From NCBI GenBank assembly GCA_029215795.1, contig JARDYH010000005.1, positions 160,543,814-160,607,813 on the forward strand: a stretch of 64,000 nucleotides of DNA, in the 5' to 3' direction. A program made the position numbers and the translations under genes. Below are positions 60,001 to 64,000 of this stretch, piece by piece (the stretch's first letter is position 1; the number at the start of each line of letters is the position of its first letter). This DNA is from Anniella stebbinsi (lineage: Eukaryota; Chordata; Lepidosauria; Squamata; Anniellidae). The notes under the pieces were generated by a model, which was not told the DNA's origin, did not search any database, and saw only the letters and a list, made by a program, of their open reading frames with translations.

Positions 60001-62661
60001 TCTGGAATTCAACTCTCTTCTAGAAACTTAAAAATAGGATTGAAAGTCAGTGCGTGGTAGCTGCTAGAGTGTTGGACTGGGACTGGGGAGATCCAGGTTC
60101 TAGTCCCCACTCAGCCATGAAGCTCACTGGGCGACTCTGGTCCAATCACTGACTGTCAGCCTAATCAACCTCACAGGGTTGTTGTGAGGATAAAATGGGA
60201 AGGAGGAGGATCACGTAAACCGCCTTGGGTTCCTTGCAGGAGAAAAAAGGGCAGGATATAAATGTAATAAATAAAATATCCAGTGCTCTGGCTCCAGCAA
60301 TGATGAAATAGATTCTGCTGCAAATTATATAATCTGGGTGAAATGGTGATAAGCCATCACCAGTTGTGTCTCCCTACAGCATCTGGTATGCTGCCTCTGA
60401 ATTTAGATGTTCTGTTTTTGGCTAGATAACAGGCATGGATAAGGCAAGCCTTCATAAGCTTTTCTGTTCTTTTCCTTTCGTTTTTTGTTTTGTTTTGTTA
60501 AAACCATCTAAGCTAGTATTCATCATTGCACCTGCAGGAGTGAATCCCTAATGTCATTTATGCATCTAGCAGTGTAATCCTACCCATGTTTACGCAGAAG
60601 TCAATTTACAACCTGATTAATTTAGGATTGCACCCTTTGTCTAAAGCGGTGCCTTTAATCTTACATAATGAACCAATTCCTGGGTTCTGTTTCTTTGTTG
60701 TGTTTGAATCATACATGAACAAGAAATTAATTGCATAGTGAAATACCCCAGAGCTATTACATTCCCTGTAACATAACCATTTCTCCAACGGTACAGGGAG
60801 ATGTGTGTGAACGCATGTGTTTTTAGCTATTTTTGGCTGAACAAATTTCTTGTTCACTTTTTTTTAGCTCACTCTTCAGCCTAGGATATCCAAGGAAGCT
60901 TAAAACCCAAATATGCCACAATATAATCCAATAAAACCACAAGACATCACAATAGAAACAAATTGGAGGCATGAAAACAGCAGAGCAATCTAAATATAAC
61001 CCCCCTAGCATAACACTTCTAAATTCCTAAGCAAATAAATTTTAATCTGGTGCTGAAATGAAAGCAGTGTTGGCACCAGTTTGAGCTTCAGTGGCAAAGA
61101 CATTCCAGACAAAGGGCATGACCCCAGAGAAGGCTATCTGCGTGGCTTTTACACACAGCTTGTCCGGGCAGAGGAATCTCGAGAAGAGCCTCCCCTGAAG
61201 ATTTTAAGATACAGACAGGTTGGTACAGGAAGAGATGCTCCTCGGGTATTTGGGTCCCCAGCACCAATATCTTGAATGGGGCTTGAAAGCAAATAGTCAG
61301 CCAATGTTAACTTTTTAAGAACCAGTGCAATATACTCCCATCTGGCATTACGTTAGAATTCTGGCATTCATATTCTGCATGGTTTAGAGGTTCCAAACAC
61401 CACGTACAATGCATTGCAGTAACGTAATTGCGAGGTTACCAAAGACTGGATCATTGTAGCCAGACTGTACTACACTGTCCCTCTTCAATAATGATTGAGT
61501 TAAGCATTTTATGCCCTGCCTATATTTTATATAGGCTTCATGGGTCATCCTTTGAAGCTGATTGGCGGAAGATTTAGGACAGATAAAAGGACAGTGCATA
61601 GTTAAACTATGGAACTTGCTACCACAAAACATAGTGATGGCCACCAATTTGAATGGCTTGAAAAGGGAGGTTAGACAAATCCCTGGAAGAGAAGGCTCTT
61701 AATGGCTACTAGTCCTGATGGTTCTGTGCTACCTCCAGTCTCAGAGGCAGTATGTCGATATACACCAGTTGCTGGGGAACAGGGGCGGGATGGTGCTGTT
61801 GCACTCATGTCCTGCTTGTGAGTTTCCATTGACACCTGATTAGCCACTAGGTGGACCCTTGGTCTGATCCAGCATTGCTCTTCTTATGTTCTTATATAAA
61901 AGTAAACTCGCAGCAGTTACAGTGAACTAGTAACCACTGCTCAGTAACTGTAAATCACCTCAGATGTCATCAAAGTATAAATCTGTGTATTAATATTGGA
62001 TCTGGGTTTTGCAAGTACGTTACTGAGGTCTACAGCACCGGGGGAAACTCAGTAGCCTGTTGTGAAGGTGCTTGGGATGGGTGAGGAGAGTACATGTGGA
62101 CCACGGTTCTCTTGTGTTTAGGATCCTCCCCCCTGCTACGTCTTGGATATATCCTAATATATTGATGTTCCTTTTTGCCCACAGGTGCAGATCCTCTCAA
62201 AGCCACACTGCAATGTCACTTCTGTAAGTGGTTCCTGCGGCCCACCAGAGTCCTCTTGTGGTGGCCAGCGTTGGACAGCCACTGTGCGAATCTGGGACCA
62301 AGCTGGCGTTCGCTCGGTGCAGGTGGATGGGGGCGCTGCGGTACCTCACCAAGCGGATGGGCCGGCAGAGTCGGTCACGTACGCTTCGGACTGTTGCTCG
62401 CCACAGGCTGACCTGGTGGTCACCAACCTCGTGGGGGAGAAGTATGGGTGCCAAGTGACAGCACCGCCCGCAGCCCTTCCTGGCAAGGCAGTGGCAGCGG
62501 CACCATCTGCTCTTCCTGGCAAGGCAGTGGATATCGCGGCTGCTTCTACCACAGCCTGGGGGTGGGCATTGACAGCCCTGGTGGCAATGGACTGGCTAGG
62601 GGTGTATGACTTCATAATAACCCACCTTGCAATTAGGGGTGGGAGACCTAGGGATGCTTGA
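33699..62661 (+). CDS. VWA7: von Willebrand factor A domain-containing protein 7 (complete, 16 coding exons)
   Basis: Sixteen exons join with consistent phases to 3003 bases, 1000 residues plus TGA. Order: signal peptide (about 4-27, Leu/Trp-rich, ending near VHG); N-terminal domain with THQDMTEEA and [15 protein letters not shown] domain about 317-505 with a MIDAS-type DTTGSMGEE and GGDEPEMCL and FVFTDAS; a beta-sandwich-like part about 510-840; a Cys-rich C-terminal block about 843-940; a hydrophobic segment near 962-985. Several N-glycosylation sequons (NIT, NTT, NRT, NFS, NQT, NVT) fit a secreted or anchored protein. Human VWA7 is about 890 residues, so this copy is longer, chiefly at the C-terminus. 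The start ATG has A at -3 and G at +4. Its function is not established in any species that I know of; extracellular adhesion or matrix binding is inference from the VWA fold. Confidence 0.93.
34025..34135. repeat. Hairpin element, family C (partial)
   Basis: ggcctacaactcccatcatc and the inverted gctgataggagctgtaggg. Confidence 0.55.
34150..34650 (+). mobile_element. L2-like LINE ORF2 fragment split by family D
   Basis: Before the break, 34180-34250 encodes [18 protein letters not shown]. After it, 34587-34640 encodes [16 protein letters not shown]. These are adjacent motifs of one L2-group ORF2, so family D at about 34255-34572 interrupts them. Confidence 0.7.
34255..34572. mobile_element. 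Family D transposon inside LINE
   Basis: cttcagatgggggaaaccg at the left and ataaacgcttgtttaaag at the right, with tgcacaaggcaggaaaacat inside. Confidence 0.65.
34658..35424. mobile_element. Family A hAT element with a second element inside
   Basis: Left end atggtgaccgtatggaaagg, right end tccatatggtcaccctaa. The middle is replaced by an unrelated segment at 34894-35363 that has its own tagggtgaccat / atggtcacccta termini. Confidence 0.65.
34894..35363. mobile_element. Inner hAT-type element with tandem 34-bp units
   Basis: Termini tagggtgaccatattttgc and the inverted ggacagatggtcaccct. At about 34938-35028 three tandem units of the form aagggggcatgcccacc occur. No transposase frame. Confidence 0.6.
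35430..36340. other. VWA7 intron 1, unassigned
   Basis: No exon and no repeat that I recognise. C-rich around 35540-35580. Confidence 0.45.
36341..36622 (+). CDS. VWA7: VWA7 exon 2
   Basis: Acceptor cacccccag, donor CAG|gtgctt; 94 codons. Encodes [20 protein letters not shown] through [18 protein letters not shown] and the LHF/D pattern match mammalian VWA7. Confidence 0.94.
36708..36922. mobile_element. Family A hAT-type hairpin element
   Basis: agggtgaccatatgaaaagg, cagcacctgatgaaatcc and internal inverted gcaggagccctgccctc. The right terminus is lost. Confidence 0.7.
36940..37140 (-). mobile_element. LINE tail remnant
   Basis: tatttatgatttgcctttct and the A-rich tail ttaaaccccaataaaaaacc in inverted orientation. 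Diverged. Confidence 0.4.
37171..37267 (+). CDS. VWA7: VWA7 exon 3 ([12 protein letters not shown])
   Basis: Acceptor ggctag, donor GAAG|gtaaca. Encodes [20 protein letters not shown]. Together with the preceding HSLQ it gives an H-x-L-Q-D-F-Y-x-H-S-N-W pattern. Confidence 0.95.
37763..37885 (+). CDS. VWA7: VWA7 exon 4
   Basis: Acceptor tccttcag, donor ATAG|gtatgt. Encodes [20 protein letters not shown] and [14 protein letters not shown]. The TCSDC cysteine pair and LLTxGYxGT are conserved in VWA7. Confidence 0.94.
38060..38091. repeat. (TC)n microsatellite
   Basis: CT/TC run with one TTTC interruption. Confidence 0.9.
38491..38662. mobile_element. Family A hAT element, compact complete copy
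   Basis: tagggtgaccatatggaaag and the inverted cttttcatatggtcaccct; 172 bases. Flanks ttttaaat and ttttaatg agree at six of eight positions, close to an 8-bp duplication. Confidence 0.8.
38731..38858. repeat. Inverted-repeat element, family E
   Basis: attctgacaaaaatcactcc and the inverted ggcaatttttgtcaggatt, with inner gccctggaaggcc / tttccagggct. Confidence 0.6.
38990..40045. mobile_element. hAT-like element split by a LINE insertion
   Basis: The left part ends tcctctcctaaggcttagtt and the right part resumes after 39877 with tggccccgccccttttccc and gcccaccactggaatgcag. Parts recur near 41.9 and 46.95 kb. Confidence 0.55.
39119..39877 (-). mobile_element. Non-LTR retrotransposon C-terminal fragment with target duplication
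   Basis: The minus strand keeps about 200 open residues (39216-39845) with a CPCN...[13 protein letters not shown]ys/His motif typical of the end of a LINE reverse-transcriptase protein. The 13-base ctaaggcttagtt occurs on both sides (39106-39118 and 39878-39890). 5' truncated. Confidence 0.75.
40050..40785. other. VWA7 intron 4, unassigned
   Basis: No exon and no recognised repeat. Confidence 0.45.
40788..41310 (-). mobile_element. CR1 LINE 3' end
   Basis: Begins attcatagactcatagaat, then gagttggaaggggccta and ccaaccccctgctcagtg, and runs through the ORF2 end to cagaactggacacaatactc. About 520 bases, 5' truncated. Confidence 0.92.
41428..41623 (+). CDS. VWA7: VWA7 exon 5
   Basis: Acceptor cttcccag, donor TGAG|gtaatt. 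Encodes [20 protein letters not shown], then [20 protein letters not shown] and a helix up to [13 protein letters not shown] and GGINKDS are VWA7 signatures. Confidence 0.94.
41725..42050. mobile_element. hAT-like fragment
   Basis: ccccctttctaaaatgttaa, then gaatgcgctcccctgcaac; same family as 38.99-40.04 kb. Confidence 0.45.
42350..42512 (-). mobile_element. tRNA-headed SINE fragment
   Basis: On the minus strand gggctggggctcaatggtag with the B-box-like ggttgcaggttcaatccc. Confidence 0.65.
42687..42836. repeat. Hairpin family B, long form
   Basis: cagcctatctacaccaagc and the inverted gtagtgtagataggctc, enclosing gtgtcctgggccccaacag. Confidence 0.75.
42840..44530. other. VWA7 intron 5, mostly unassigned
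   Basis: A GC-rich stretch at 42950-43600 holds a palindrome ctggtggaaggcgacc / ggtcaccttccaccag near 43307-43347, so a transposon remnant is possible. No exon seen. Confidence 0.4.
44533..44702 (+). CDS. VWA7: VWA7 exon 6 (start of VWA domain, MIDAS)
   Basis: Acceptor attcacag, donor CCTG|gtaaga. Encodes [20 protein letters not shown] then [12 protein letters not shown] through [13 protein letters not shown] fits the metal-ion-dependent adhesion site, with T in place of the first S of DxSxS. Confidence 0.96.
44745..45065 (-). mobile_element. L2-like LINE 3' fragment
   Basis: gtggcagtaaaatac-type A-rich tail, then tcctgagcttgggagcag and gaaggccctcttttgagc in inverted orientation. Confidence 0.5.
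45344..45664. mobile_element. Family A hAT element, 321-bp hairpin with 8-bp target duplication
   Basis: tagggtgaccatattaaaag and the inverted ttttcatatagtcacccta. Both halves mirror each other around gcaggagcccagactagcg. Flanks are agatagat on each side (45336-45343 and 45665-45672), as expected for hAT. Confidence 0.85.
45808..45920 (+). CDS. VWA7: VWA7 exon 7 (VWA domain)
   Basis: Acceptor tctccag, donor GAG|gtaaaa. Encodes [20 protein letters not shown] through [15 protein letters not shown]. The GGDEPE loop supplies the acidic MIDAS residue. Confidence 0.95.
45985..46540 (+). mobile_element. Solo LTR with 5-bp target duplication
   Basis: LTR 45990-46535, 5' TGTCAGGATCAGGCC to 3' TTAGAAACACA, flanked by GGTTC on both sides. 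It carries an AATAAA at about 46465 and a T-rich tail. No internal coding part remains. The start resembles Ty3-type LTRs of reptiles, but the class is not proven. Lies in VWA7 intron 7. Confidence 0.85.
46770..47097. mobile_element. hAT-like fragment
   Basis: tagtctatatggttgaaatg, a C run at 46861-46868 and the inverted end aaagaggttccccacccct. Confidence 0.5.
47175..47318. repeat. Hairpin family B, long form
   Basis: cctggagcctatctacaca and the inverted gtgtagataggctccagg, with gtgtcctgggccccaacag. Confidence 0.75.
47758..47874 (+). CDS. VWA7: VWA7 exon 8 (VWA domain)
   Basis: Acceptor tctctag; donor AAG|gttggc has unusual +3 and +4 bases but is the only site that keeps the frame and the homologous junction. 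Encodes [20 protein letters not shown] and [19 protein letters not shown]. Confidence 0.93.
47977..48066. repeat. (CTTT)n-(CTTC)n microsatellite at VWA7 exon 9
   Basis: Ninety pyrimidine bases ending 15 bases before the exon 9 acceptor, forming most of its pyrimidine tract. Confidence 0.95.
48081..48260 (+). CDS. VWA7: VWA7 exon 9 (end of VWA domain, basic RVKR motif)
   Basis: Acceptor taacatcag, donor TCG|gtaatg; 60 codons. Encodes [20 protein letters not shown] through [21 protein letters not shown] pyrimidine microsatellite ends 15 bases before the exon. RVKR (residues 459-462) fits the R-x-K/R-R proprotein-convertase pattern. Confidence 0.94.
48645..48988. mobile_element. Family D transposon
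   Basis: gcatcatcacatgggtgg at the left; aaaacacttatctgatgacg at the right; ctgcacacagcaggagatag inside. Confidence 0.7.
48990..49860. other. VWA7 intron 9, unassigned
   Basis: Pieces such as gtacccaatggtactcttg / actaccattgggtattg (49436-49516) form an inverted repeat. No exon. Confidence 0.4.
49868..50252. mobile_element. Nested inverted-repeat elements
   Basis: The outer arms gggttggatccagac and gtctggatccaaccc bracket a second hairpin at 49887-50132 with arms aggcctcatctacaccaag / cttggtgtagatgaggcct. The inner element is a family B relative with its middle duplicated. Confidence 0.7.
50425..50730 (+). mobile_element. Non-LTR retrotransposon fragment with (AAT)n
   Basis: After an (AAT)n run, 50470-50640 reads like a LINE C-terminal stretch ([11 protein letters not shown] and [18 protein letters not shown]), then decays. 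Confidence 0.45.
50731..51225. other. VWA7 intron 9, unassigned
   Basis: A/T-rich; gccatgttcacatggcac at 50969 may begin an old short transposon. No exon. Confidence 0.4.
51232..51500. mobile_element. Family A hAT-type hairpin element
   Basis: tagggtgaccatatggaaag and the diverged inverted ctttccatatggtcgcc; internal inverted gcaggagccctgccctc. Confidence 0.75.
51898..52075 (+). CDS. VWA7: VWA7 exon 10
   Basis: Acceptor ctttccag, donor GCAG|gtagca. Encodes [20 protein letters not shown] through [20 protein letters not shown]. The end aligns with the human ITVRIHGD...NPAG segment. Confidence 0.9.
52250..52375 (+). mobile_element. CR1-type 3' remnant
   Basis: gttggactcaatggccaaa and acccttccaactctataat match the CR1 tail. 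Diverged. Confidence 0.5.
52611..53625 (+). mobile_element. Retrotransposon fragment with inverted arms and a gag-like frame
   Basis: Arms 52611-52770 and 53470-53625 are inverted copies (for example gttaaggaatcagccgg and ctggctgattccttaa). Between them lies a gag-like reading frame (next entry). A normal LTR element has direct, not inverted, arms, so this copy is rearranged. Confidence 0.6.
53134..53480 (+). pseudogene. Gag-like fragment (Ty3-type retrotransposon), broken
   Basis: An open stretch from 53134 to a stop at 53341-53343, with a coiled-coil-like N-terminus and APPEKFDGS. Gag-like sequence continues past the stop (53344-53480, with [14 protein letters not shown]) before frame is lost. 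The FDGS and LLTGxAxxW spacing resembles Ty3/Gypsy gag and the domesticated RTL/PEG10 family. Truncated, no protease or polymerase; not a functional gene. Confidence 0.55.
53626..53980. repeat. Inverted-repeat element after the gag fragment
   Basis: ctgggttgttcaagggctaa is mirrored by ttagcccctgaacaatccag. Outer arms acatgtaatg and cattacatgc. Confidence 0.6.
53981..54660. other. VWA7 intron 10, unassigned
   Basis: A/T-rich before exon 11. No exon. A LINE-like tail with cacccttgagcacctttttt and (AATAAA) lies at about 54540-54640. Confidence 0.4.
54670..54822 (+). CDS. VWA7: VWA7 exon 11
   Basis: Acceptor cttgcag; the donor is taken as CAGG|gtgaga so that the phase fits the next exon. Encodes [20 protein letters not shown] through [18 protein letters not shown], a beta-rich stretch like the human GTWEIQV region. 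Confidence 0.9.
54825..55270 (-). mobile_element. L2-like LINE 3' fragment
   Basis: The minus strand encodes a remnant with [17 protein letters not shown], then the 3' UTR and A-rich tail toward 54900. It begins directly after VWA7 exon 11. Confidence 0.65.
55290..55620 (-). mobile_element. Family D transposon, inverted
   Basis: gggcttctttaaacgagcg at the left; tttcctgctgcgtgcagcc and catgtgatcgcccctc inside. Confidence 0.6.
55640..56330. other. VWA7 intron 11, unassigned
   Basis: No exon or known repeat; a short (GT) run near 56235. Confidence 0.4.
56331..56894 (+). mobile_element. Candidate LTR with promoter and polyA signals
   Basis: TGTTATACCCC to CCTTACA, with cataaaa at 56444-56450 and AATAAA at 56670-56675, followed by GGTGGTGGCAGCC that could be a primer-binding site. 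No target duplication was confirmed and no internal genes follow. Confidence 0.45.
57125..57214 (+). CDS. VWA7: VWA7 exon 12
   Basis: Acceptor gatggcag, donor GAAG|gtacgt. Encodes [20 protein letters not shown] then [10 protein letters not shown]. SLDFLxxF and HPGL are conserved in VWA7. Confidence 0.92.
57608..57888 (+). CDS. VWA7: VWA7 exon 13
   Basis: Acceptor ttcgacag, donor GAG|gtaagg; 281 bases. Encodes [20 protein letters not shown] through [18 protein letters not shown]. The RAAPQ-TTV run matches the human RAAPQPSTVV segment. NRT and NFS sequons are present. Confidence 0.94.
58135..58476. mobile_element. Family D transposon
   Basis: acattcatcacacggggaaa; ctgcacacagcaggagattg; right end aaaatgctcgtctgatgaac. 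Confidence 0.7.
58585..58668. repeat. Hairpin element, family C (half)
   Basis: ccttcctcaacctgatgtcc, then cattcccagccagcacagcc; the second arm is missing. Confidence 0.5.
58763..58899 (+). CDS. VWA7: VWA7 exon 14
   Basis: Acceptor ttgttccag, donor CCAG|gtaatt. Encodes [20 protein letters not shown] through LLASISSS, an immunoglobulin-like beta segment. Confidence 0.92.
58900..59325. other. VWA7 intron 14, unassigned
   Basis: Includes ggtctcccatccatgcactg and accaggcctagacctgctta, which resemble a dispersed 5S-like or SINE piece (ctgaccagg..ctgcttagc). Not resolved. Confidence 0.35.
59330..59505 (+). mobile_element. tRNA-headed SINE
   Basis: atctcattggtagagcacc, tgctttgcatgcagaaggtc and caggttcaatctccggcat. 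The 3' tail is shortened. Not a tRNA gene. Confidence 0.75.
59689..59857 (+). CDS. VWA7: VWA7 exon 15
   Basis: Acceptor tctctgcag, donor CCG|gtgagt. Encodes [20 protein letters not shown] and the following [16 protein letters not shown] through [17 protein letters not shown] matches human VPDSAAPDSV. Confidence 0.93.
60045..60279 (+). mobile_element. Sauria-SINE copy
   Basis: gcgtggtagctgctagagtg, caggttctagtccccactc, gttgttgtgaggataaaatg and an (ATAA) tail. Second good copy after 0.8 kb. Confidence 0.8.
60860..61300 (-). mobile_element. L2-like LINE 3' fragment
   Basis: ctcactcttcagcctaggat, an A-rich tail stretch, then ggcatgaccccagagaaggc in inverted orientation. Confidence 0.5.
61555..61897 (+). 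mobile_element. CR1/L3-like LINE 3' end
   Basis: atttaggacagataaaagg, tgatggccaccaatttgaat and the tail gatccagcattgctcttctt atgttctta. Confidence 0.8.
62185..62661 (+). CDS. VWA7: VWA7 terminal exon (Cys-rich domain and hydrophobic tail)
   Basis: Acceptor ttgcccacag; 158 codons and TGA at 62659-62661. The first about 100 residues hold eight cysteines (PHCNVTS, GSCGPP, SSCGG, SDCCSP, YGCQ) in a beta-rich pattern. Then comes a low-complexity Ala/Pro linker with two ALPGKAV copies 12 residues apart, then a hydrophobic stretch ([20 protein letters not shown] and on) and a short basic end. The hydrophobic part could be a membrane anchor or GPI signal. Human VWA7 ends sooner and, as far as I recall, lacks this Cys-rich block. 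Confidence 0.85.
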   Translation: MQILSKPHCNVTSVSGSCGPPESSCGGQRWTATVRIWDQAGVRSVQVDGGAAVPHQADGPAESVTYASDCCSPQADLVVTNLVGEKYGCQVTAPPAALPGKAVAAAPSALPGKAVDIAAASTTAWGWALTALVAMDWLGVYDFIITHLAIRGGRPRDA

Positions 62662-63120
62662 GCTCGCTGAAATCCTCTGAACTTGACTTCAAAGCTCAGT
62701 TTGGCTTGCTCATGCTCTCATTTGCAACCTGAACCTTGGGAATTTGCGAACAGTTTTGGAGAACCCGCGCTCCTGTTTGCGGTTGCAAAGGGGGCATTTC
62801 TGAATGGCTTTTGAAACGGAATTCTTAAACATCCTGCGGAGGGAAAGTTCCCAATGTAGAGGCTGCCCTCTGCTGGGATGTTGTAGTATTTCACTTTATT
62901 GCGGAGCAGGTGAACAGGCTTGGCAGGAAAGTGAGGTTGCTGAACAGATGGGCAATTCCTGAAATTTCAGCTCCTGTGGAAGCAGCAGATGAGATCCCAT
63001 GATGGGACGGACCACTGATTCATAATGCACTGATATTCACAGAAAGCCAATATGAAGGAAGCCTAGGATAGGAGTTCATCCCTCTACCTTAATAGTAGAG
63101 CTAAATAGTAAATATGGACC
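62662..63120. other. Sequence after the VWA7 stop
   Basis: Probably holds the VWA7 3' UTR. I saw no AATAAA hexamer here, so the transcript end is unknown. No other gene. Confidence 0.4.
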
Positions 63121-63123
63121 AAG

Positions 63124-63476
63124 AACGTCATCAGATGGGGCAATTTTTGTGTTTCCCTACTGTTGCTATGGCCGCCTGCTGCTGTCCCACAATAGCGATG
63201 GCCTCTTTTCAAGGTGAGAGAAAGAGGAAGCAGCAACAACCATGTGGCCCATTCAGGGGGTGTTTATATTGCACCACTTCTACTGCACACAGCAGGAAAT
63301 GGCAGTGCATTGTTGTTGTTGTTTTAAGTCCAATTAAAAGGGGTCTATTTTGTGACAGAAAAATGAGTGGAAGGAGCGGGAGGTGTGTGAGAGGCCAATG
63401 TCGTCGTCTAAAGAATGCATGAACATCCGTAAGTGGGCAGTAGTGAACGTGCACTAAAATGCTCGTCTAATGACAC
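63124..63476. mobile_element. Family D transposon
   Basis: aacgtcatcagatggggcaa at the left, aatgctcgtctaatgacac at the right, ctgcacacagcaggaaatgg inside. Confidence 0.75.
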
Positions 63477-63599
63477 TCCAAGAGAATAGAACTCATGAAA
63501 TTGCCTTCTGTGGAGGTAGACCCTTGGTCCCAGAGGCCCAGTATTGTTGATCTTTCGAGCTGTAGCTCTCTGTGGTGCGCTGCTATCATTTCGACCCTG

Positions 63600-63680
63600 A
63601 CGACTTAAGATGGCAGGACTGAAATGGAGGCTTCTGCATGCCAAGCATGTGCTCTACCACAGAGCTATGACTGTTCCCAG
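63600..63680 (-). mobile_element. tRNA-headed SINE fragment
   Basis: The minus strand reads catagctctgtggtagagc and atgcttggcatgcagaagcc, the head of the tRNA-type SINE. Diverged. Confidence 0.5.
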
Positions 63681-64000
63681 GAGGGAGCGCCACAGAGTCT
63701 TGTGTGGGGTCTGAACCCACAATCTTGCTGCTATGAGTTCCATGCCCTGAATGGCATTACTATCCTCAGGGTGACTAGTCCCAAGCTCTGAGCTTGTCAT
63801 CTTGCATTCTTTCCCCCCTTATCTGTCTGTGCCCCTACCGTTTTCACTGTTTGTCTCTCTGTTGATCTCTGCAGTCTCCATTTTTCTGTTGCAGCCCTTA
63901 ATCTTTCTGCTTCTGCACAGACCTCTTTTAGTTTTTGACCTTGCCATCAGAAGTTTATTCCCTTCCAGTCATGCAGTGCTTCTCTAAATGAGTGATAAAA

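Noticed and set aside
62662..64000. Start of a convergent MSH5 or SAPCD1 gene
   Set aside because: Expected from mammalian synteny, but no minus-strand coding segment resembles either one in this stretch.

Overview
The window is vertebrate nuclear DNA, almost certainly from a squamate reptile and probably a lizard. The evidence is intron-split genes plus a squamate repeat mix: Sauria-SINE copies, CR1, L2-like and BovB LINEs, tRNA-headed SINEs and many hairpin-type DNA transposons. The species cannot be told from the sequence. Two genes are present, both on the + strand: the 3' two thirds of VARS1 (cytosolic valyl-tRNA synthetase) and a complete VWA7 (secreted or surface von Willebrand factor A domain protein 7). 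This head-to-tail order matches the MHC class III region of mammals.

Layout. 1-1536 is VARS1 intron. 1537-19542 holds 21 VARS1 coding exons, which join in frame to 814 codons plus a stop and end at an ATTAAA polyadenylation signal at 19701. About 19.75-33.6 kb has no protein exon that I can support. It does hold a CpG-rich promoter-like block (23.2-23.6 kb) ending in a splice donor, which I take to be the VWA7 promoter and first non-coding exon. 33699-62661 holds 16 VWA7 coding exons, which join without a frame break to 1000 codons plus a stop: signal peptide, N-terminal histidine-containing domain, VWA domain, beta-sandwich-like region, cysteine-rich C-terminal domain and hydrophobic tail. 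62.7-64 kb is downstream sequence with mobile-element copies.

Function. The two genes are neighbours but are not known to work together. VARS1 charges tRNA-Val and clears mischarged Thr-tRNA-Val. VWA7 is a poorly characterised extracellular protein. Their proximity is ancient synteny rather than an operon.

Most remaining sequence is mobile-element debris. At least five families of short inverted-repeat elements recur, several nested inside older elements with visible target-site duplications. One solo LTR has a clean 5-bp duplication, and one gag-like retrotransposon fragment lies between inverted arms. I found no new enzyme system, CRISPR array or non-coding RNA gene. The most interesting points are the extended VWA7 C-terminus, the Het-C-like N-terminal motifs of VWA7, the nested transposon strata and a CpG-dense palindromic element near 28.1 kb.
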